64,000 bases of DNA from Panicum virgatum (taxonomy: Eukaryota; Streptophyta; Magnoliopsida; Poales; Poaceae), in assembly GCF_016808335.1 (NCBI RefSeq), contig NC_053143.1:6147694-6211693 (forward strand), in the 5' to 3' direction. Position 1 is the stretch's first letter; the number at the start of each line of letters is the position of its first letter. A program made the translations under genes and the position numbers. Positions 58,560-64,000 of the stretch are shown one piece after another. Under the pieces are notes generated by a model that was not told the origin of the DNA, did not search any database, and was given only the letters and a program-made list of their open reading frames with translations.

Positions 58560-59687
58560 ATGGCTGAAGAAGTAGCTAAGAATTCCCTCAACCCTAGAGC
58601 TGTTGAGAGCCTGCCTGCAGGCGTCTTCCACAGGCGTGCTGGGAAGGAGGTGATGGAATCCAGTGAAGAGGGAGAGAAAAAAGTCCTGGTAATCGACATG
58701 TCCAGGGCACATGAGGCGCAGAGCCCCCAGTTCCTAGCAGTCGGACTGTTCCTGTCCGTGCTGCTGGTAAACCCCAAGCAGCTATTTGACCATTTGAAGA
58801 AGGTATGGAAAATGCGTGGTGATTTGGAGGTCAGCCCACTAGAGTCTGATGCAGGCAAAAAGTTCGTTCTTGTTTTTTCAGTGGAAGGCGACTGGAACCA
58901 TGCCATTCTCGGAGGGCCGTGGGCATACAAGAGGGATGCCTTCCTGGTGGAGAGCCTTGCAAATGGAGATGACCCTTCATCAGCTCTGTTCACGCACGTA
59001 CCAATGTGGGTTCAGTTTAGGAAGATTCCTTTCTATCTTCTTACAAAAAAGCTAGCTCGTGATCTAGGAAACTGTATGGGGTCTGCAATGAAAATAGATG
59101 ATGAGGCTAGGGGGAGTATCAATGATAAGTTCATCAGGGCCAGGGTCCAACTCCCTTTTTACAGGGCCCTACGGAGTGAGTTGTTTTTAGCAGATGAGAT
59201 TATAGGAGAGGAGGTGGCAGTCCAGATCAGGTACGAGAGGCTGCCAAATTTCTGCCTTTTTTGTGGCTTCATACGGCACATGGAGGCAGGATGTGATGAG
59301 CAGCCAACGAACAGGAAAGTCAGGTTCAGTCTGAACCTTCGTGTCCGCCCGGTTTACTTCGAGGATCCTCGAAGCTGGGTCTTGCCTGATGCAATGGGAC
59401 AGGTTGAACCCCAATCTTCGTGCTCCCGACCATGGCGGGCTCCTGTCCCGGCCGATGCTGTTGAGCAGGTGGTTGCAGAGGTAGCACGATTGTCTGTTGA
59501 TGAGGAGGCAAAGAATGAAAAGACTCAGTCAATTCCTTCTGAGAAGGAGGAAAATATGTTAGCTGACACACAGTCAGCAGAATTAAACAATGCAAAGAGG
59601 CGAAAGGATGCAAAAGGAAGACACATGTGGAACTGGGTGAGCAGCAATCCTCTAATATACCAGGAACACTCAACACTGGTTTGGTGA
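58560..59687 (+). CDS. LINE ORF1: DUF4283 and CCHC zinc finger protein
   Basis: RNA-binding, gag-like protein of a plant L1-type LINE. I start at the ATG 58560 (MAEEVAKNSL); an in-frame TAG lies at 58533. DUF4283 spans residues about 45-200 (QFLAVGLFLSVLLVNP; GDWNHAILGGPWAYKRDAFL; PMWVQFRKIPFYLLTKK). A zinc knuckle CLFCGFIRHMEAGC (C-x2-C-x4-H-x4-C) lies near 59252-59293, then FEDPRSW. The frame ends at 59687. From about 59610 another phase (59627-59980, ending ESARQEP) looks like the true C-terminus, so a frameshift near 59600-59630 is likely. ORF2 follows at 60873 after an unusual 0.9-kb spacer. Confidence 0.82.
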   Translation: MAEEVAKNSLNPRAVESLPAGVFHRRAGKEVMESSEEGEKKVLVIDMSRAHEAQSPQFLAVGLFLSVLLVNPKQLFDHLKKVWKMRGDLEVSPLESDAGKKFVLVFSVEGDWNHAILGGPWAYKRDAFLVESLANGDDPSSALFTHVPMWVQFRKIPFYLLTKKLARDLGNCMGSAMKIDDEARGSINDKFIRARVQLPFYRALRSELFLADEIIGEEVAVQIRYERLPNFCLFCGFIRHMEAGCDEQPTNRKVRFSLNLRVRPVYFEDPRSWVLPDAMGQVEPQSSCSRPWRAPVPADAVEQVVAEVARLSVDEEAKNEKTQSIPSEKEENMLADTQSAELNNAKRRKDAKGRHMWNWVSSNPLIYQEHSTLVW

Positions 59688-59980
59688 GATCTCGTGAAGA
59701 AATCAATGATGAGGTTGAGGAGATGGAACCAGTGAACAAGAAAGCCAGCCAGCAAGCTTTGATCCTGGGAGATGCAGAAAACACAGGTGCATTTATAGAA
59801 ACAAATGCAGGCCTTCAATTAGAACCAAACCTTGTGGGTTATAGTGGCAAGGATGCAGTGGATAGCTTAAAGGATAGTGGAAAGGAAACAAGTGGAACGA
59901 AAGGGGAAATGGCAGCGACCGGTCTTGGGGCTACCGGCAAACTGCCGGCCGCTTGTGAGAGCGCCCGGCAGGAGCCATGA
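59627..59980 (+). pseudogene. Frameshifted C-terminal extension of LINE ORF1
   Basis: It is in a different phase from ORF1: acidic then Gly/Thr-rich (REEINDEVEEMEP; SLKDSGKETSGTKGE), ending with CAGGAGCCATGAAT, the same words found at the ORF2 start (60867-60880). It probably was the normal ORF1 end before a frameshift. Confidence 0.5.
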
Positions 59981-59989
59981 ATCCCCTCA

Positions 59990-60872
59990 TGGCGAATGGC
60001 CGTGGCATGGGATGGCCATGGTCTGTTCAGGTTCTTGTCTAGATTGTCTGGACTCTGAATCCCACGTTGACGTCCTTCTCAGGTTGTGATCAGAGCTTGG
60101 TGGTTTCGCCTTGCGATTGGCTGCGCATAGGCTTCAGCTGCAGGTGCCCTCCCTTTGCACGCCTCTGCATGGACGTGTTTGTTGCAGTTTGCTTTTATCC
60201 ACCTGATCTATTCCCTCCCCTTGTAATGGCTCTAGTTTATTATGAAATAAAAGAGTGGAACATCTTGGTCTATGTACTGCCGAGTTCACTGGTATGGTCG
60301 TCCATGTGGTTATTGCTATACTCTCTCTTCATGAGTGCTCCAGTGCTGCATATCTCCTCAGCTTATGGGCAGAGTATGAAGTCACCATTGTGTTTTGGTC
60401 TGCAATGCGGCTTCAGTAACAGGTGCCTGTTCTCAATAGGCCTCTGCATGGATGTGTTTGTTGCAGTCTGTTTTTACCTGCCTGATTTCCTCTTTTTCCC
60501 TGAAATGGTGTTTATCACTTATGAAATAAAAGAATGGAGCTTCTTGTGCTATGTGTTTGTCTGCTCTCTAGTCTGGTTTACCTTGTGGACATCGCCAAAA
60601 AATCATATCCTTGTTATACCAGTGTTTCTTTGGCTCTCTAGTAAGTCAGTTTGGGTGACATGTGTCCAACTCCTCCAAAAATCTTTGCTGCTCAAACTGG
60701 TTTTATCAAAGGCAGAGAATGAGAAGTGGTCTGCTTCAATTTTGGCTACAACAGGAAAAGATAAGAGGTGTGTGGAGGTGTGCCTTTGGAAGAAGAGATA
60801 TCTGTCTTCTACTGATTGCAGACTGCAATATGAAAACCTGACGGGTGCTCACGGTGAGCCCCGTCAGGAGCC
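59990..60872 (+). repeat. Spacer with two LINE 3'-end-like segments
   Basis: Two diverged copies of about 200 bp (60127-60270 and 60408-60555) share GGCTTCAG...AGGTGCC, CTCTGCATGGA[C/T]GTGTTTGTTGCAGT and TATGAAATAAAAGA[G/A]TGGA. The last word resembles a LINE 3' end with polyadenylation signal. They are arranged in tandem between ORF1 and ORF2. The open frame across them (60067-60876) is Leu/Val/Phe-rich and probably accidental. Confidence 0.5.
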
Positions 60873-63800
60873 ATGAATATCCTGAGCTGGAACTGTCGGG
60901 GGGTGGGGCGCTCCCGAACAGTTCAAGAGTTGGTCCGGCTAGTACGGACATATAACCCCAAAATAGTCTTCTTGTCTGAAACACGATAATGTGATGAACG
61001 TGTTCGTAATCTAAAATGGAGACTGGGCCTATGAAATTGTTTAACATCTAAAGGGGGTGGAAAAGGAGGAGGTTTGGGCCTTTTTTTGGGATGAAAACCT
61101 TGACGTGGAACTACTGTCTATTGGGGAACATCATGTGGATGTGTTGGTGAAGGAACGGGACACAGACCTGATATGGAGGGGTACGTTTGTGTATGGGGAA
61201 CCAAGGGTGCAAGATCGACACTTGATGTGGGAGCGACTACGAACACTGAAAAATAAATCCAGTGCACCTTGGGTAATGATTGGGGATTTTAATGAAGCTA
61301 TGTGGTCGTTCGAACATTTTTCACAGACTCATAGAAGAGAGAAACAAATGGAGGATTTCAGAGAGGTTCTGTCCCAGTGTGACCTCCATGACTTAGGCTT
61401 TTCAGGCCTACCGTGGACCTACAACAATAAGCAAGAAGGGGAGAGAAATGTTAGAGTTTGTTTGGATCGTGCGGTTGCATCCCCATCTTGGTCAGACCTT
61501 TTTAGCGATGCCCAGGTGGTGCATTTGGTGTCCTCAAGGTCTGATCACTGCCCAATTTTATTGAAGGCAGAAGTGGCTACAAGAGAGAGAGGATCTAAAC
61601 GGTGTTTCAGGTATGAAATTATGTGGGAACGAATGGAGTCTCTATCGGAGGTCATCAAACAAACTTGGGATGGGGAGCCGCCAGCCCATAATCTGCTGGA
61701 TCTATCCAGTAAACTCAAGTCAATGATGAGTTCTTTGAGACAGTGGAGCAAGGAGCATTTTGGCTCAGTTACTAAAGAACTTGAACAAGCTAAGACAGAG
61801 CTTGAACAACTACTAGTGCAGGATCCGGTGGGAAACCAAGTGGCAATTAAACACATACAATACAAGATGGACGAATTATTGTACCGGGAAGAGATGATGT
61901 GGCTTCAACGGTCCAGGATTTCCTGGCTGCGGGAAGGGGATAGAAACACTAATTTTTTCCATCGGAAAGCTGCTTGGCGTGCAAAGAAAAATAAAATTAG
62001 AAGACTGAAGGCAGAAGATAATAGATATATTGAGAATAAAAAAGAGATGGAGGAAATGGCGACAACTTTCATCAAAAATCTCTATACTCGAGATGAAACG
62101 ATATGCCCAGAACCACTCCTTGATATGATCCAGAATAAAGTCAACGGTAACATGAATGACGCACTGTGTAAACCATTTACTGATGATGAAATCTCAGATG
62201 CACTATTCAAGATTGGTCCTTTAAAAGCACCCGGACCGGATGGCTTCCCAGCCCGATTCTTTCAAATAAATTGGGAAGTGCTACGAGAGGAGGTAATTGG
62301 CGCAGTGCGGAATTTCTTTGACGAAGGTGTTATGCCAGAGGGAGTGAACAATACATCGATAGTTCTTATTCCTAAAAAGGACAAACCAGATGAGTTGAAG
62401 GACTTTAGACCAATAAGTCTGTGCAATGTGATCTATAAAATTGTTTCCAAATGTTTGGCAAACAGGATAAGACCTTTTTTGCAAGAGTTTATTTCCCCAA
62501 CTCAAAGCGCCTTCATCCCTGGGAGATTAATCACAGATAATACCCTATTAGCTTTTGAGTGTGTACATGCCATACAGAGGACCAATGGTGAAAGGAATAA
62601 TTTGTGTGCCTATAAACTTGACCTATCAAAAGCTTATGACAGAGTTGATTGGCACAGCTTGCAGGGTATCATGCAGAAATTGGTCTTTGCTGACCAGTGG
62701 ATCCATTGGACTATGAGCTGTATCACCTCAGTCCGGTATTCGGTTTGTTTTAATGGTGTGCTGCTAGATTCTTTTGCGCCCTCGAGAGGCCTCCGACAAG
62801 GCGATCCCCTTTCGCCATACTTGTTCCTATTTGTGGCCGAAGGACTTTATTGTATTCTAAATAATTATGTGGAGAGACAAGAACTAGAAGAGATAAAGAT
62901 TTGCAGAAGAGCTCCGGGAGTCTCACACTTATTGTTTGCAGATGATAGTCTGTTATTTTTTAAAGCTAATGGGCAGCAGGCTGAAAAGATAAAGGAGGCG
63001 ATAAAAATGTTTGAGCAATGCACAGGCCAGAGAATTAATCCAGGGAAGTGCTCAGTTTTGTTTGGGCCCCAATGTCCAGAGGACACACAAAGAGAGATCA
63101 CAAACTGTTTAGGGATTCAGAAAACTTGCTTTGAGGAGAAATATTTGGGTCTACCAGTGCCTGAGGGGCGTATGAAGGCAGAACATTTCCAGCCAACAAA
63201 GGAACGCCTTGCGAAATGGATGACAGGGTGGTCCGAAAAATATATGTCATCTGGAGGCAAAGAGGTAATAATTAAGGTGGTTGCACAAGCTATACCAACC
63301 TATGTGATGGGGATTTTTAAGCTACCAGCCGGATATTGTGAGGATTATATGAAAATGATTCGAAACTTTTGGTGGGGGGACAAACCAGATCAGAGAAAAA
63401 TACATTGGATAGCATGGGAAAAGATGATGCTGCCTAAACATATGGGAGGTATGGGTTTTCGGGATATGAAGTTGTTTAATCAGGCTCTGTTAGCAAGAAA
63501 AGCTTGGAGGCTGGTGGCATACCCGAACAGCCTGTGTGCTCGTGTTTTTAAAGCAAAGTACTTCCCAAATGGCGAGCTGATCGATACAGTGTTCCCTTCG
63601 GATTCGTCACCCTCCTGGAAGGGAATTGAGTTTGGGCTTGAGCTGCTAAAAAAAGGGATCATTTGGCGAGTTGGGAATGGTGACAAGATCCAGATTTGGA
63701 GGGATAATTGGATACCTAAAGATTCACTCCTGAAAATAATAGTGAAAAGAACAAGGTGTCGACTGCGATGGGTATCCCAACTCATGCGTGGAGATGTGCG

Positions 63801-64000
63801 GGATTGGGACAGGGATCTTGTCAAAACAATTTTCCATAAGCATGATGCAGAGGAAGTATTAAAGATTAGAATTCCAACTAGACCTACTGATGATTTCATT
63901 GCATGGCACTTTGAGAAAAGTGGTAGTTTCTCAATTCGGAGTGCTTACAAGCTTGCCCTCAGGGATTTCATACAGCAACAAAGAGTGGCGAGTACCAGCA
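60873..64000 (+). pseudogene. LINE ORF2: endonuclease and reverse transcriptase, damaged near the start, cut by the window end
   Basis: It starts at ATG 60873 (MNILSWNCRGVG, the usual APE endonuclease opening) and continues to SETR, then hits TAA at 60987-60989 and TGA at 61032-61034; a seventh T in the run 61081-61087 then shifts the phase. From 61087 one frame stays open to the window edge (about 970 codons): endonuclease GDFNEAMWS and SSRSDHCPILL, linker FRYEIMWERM and SWLREGDRNTNFFHRKA, reverse transcriptase LKAPGPDGFPARFF, LIPKKDKPDELKDFRPISLC, AYKLDLSKAYDRVDW, GLRQGDPLSPYLF and catalytic FADD (62935-62946), then the thumb region and the start of the zf-RVT part (KSGSFSIRSAYKLA). The lesions affect only the first about 70 codons. 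The last base frame continues beyond 64000. Confidence 0.88.

Noticed and set aside
60067..60876. Hydrophobic 270-residue protein
   Set aside because: It spans two duplicated LINE 3'-end-like segments and ends exactly at the ORF2 start. The membrane-like composition follows from T-rich sequence.

Overview
This is nuclear DNA from a grass (Poaceae, most likely a panicoid). The evidence is a DUF6598 gene (a grass-type family), a GC-rich F-box gene with plant GT-AG introns, Tekay/Del-type Ty3/Gypsy elements, plant LINEs and SINEs, CACTA, hAT and Mutator-type MITEs, and short motifs matching the grass miR2118 trigger. Genes are sparse; most of the window is transposable-element sequence. All assignments come from reading the sequence; no database search was run.

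Layout. 1-4.1 kb: a DUF6598 gene on the + strand, split by a 2.6-kb poly(A)-tailed retroposed insertion with a long target duplication. 4.2-16.3 kb: two tandem arrays (4181-7216 and 12589-16290) of about 0.58-kb Helitron-like units dense in GTGGGNCCCAC and CACGTG sites, separated by an LTR fragment (8395-9427), a CA microsatellite and two further Helitron-like copies. 17-20.6 kb: a CACTA end with a large inverted repeat, and a complete 750-bp hAT MITE. 20996-31480: a complete, very young chromovirus (LTRs 2.63 kb, identical by eye except one T; TSD GAACT) whose pol frame carries an 85-bp GT-AG insertion. 32.3-34.6 kb: inverted repeats and strong palindromes.

35.7-53.1 kb is the most interesting part. 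On the minus strand there are ten copies of a miR2118-target-like motif (core TGCCTCC[C/T]AT on the plus strand). Nine of them lie about 90-150 bp downstream of a TATA-like box, and six also have an ACCTACC-like element just upstream of that box. I read this as a cluster of reproductive 21-nt phasiRNA precursor loci (21-PHAS). Two copies are joined to coding-gene fragments: a ribosome-inactivating-protein-like frame at 35.7-36.2 kb and the start of an F-box gene at 52.4-52.6 kb. An intact F-box/LRR gene (49087-50756, minus) sits inside the cluster. MITEs (hAT, CACTA, foldback), a SINE and simple repeats fill the gaps.

54-64 kb: a LINE on the + strand (ORF1 with DUF4283 and a CCHC zinc finger; ORF2 with endonuclease and reverse transcriptase, running off the right edge), interrupted upstream by a 3.9-kb minus-strand LTR. 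ORF2 is broken near its start by two stops and one frameshift but is then open for about 970 codons.
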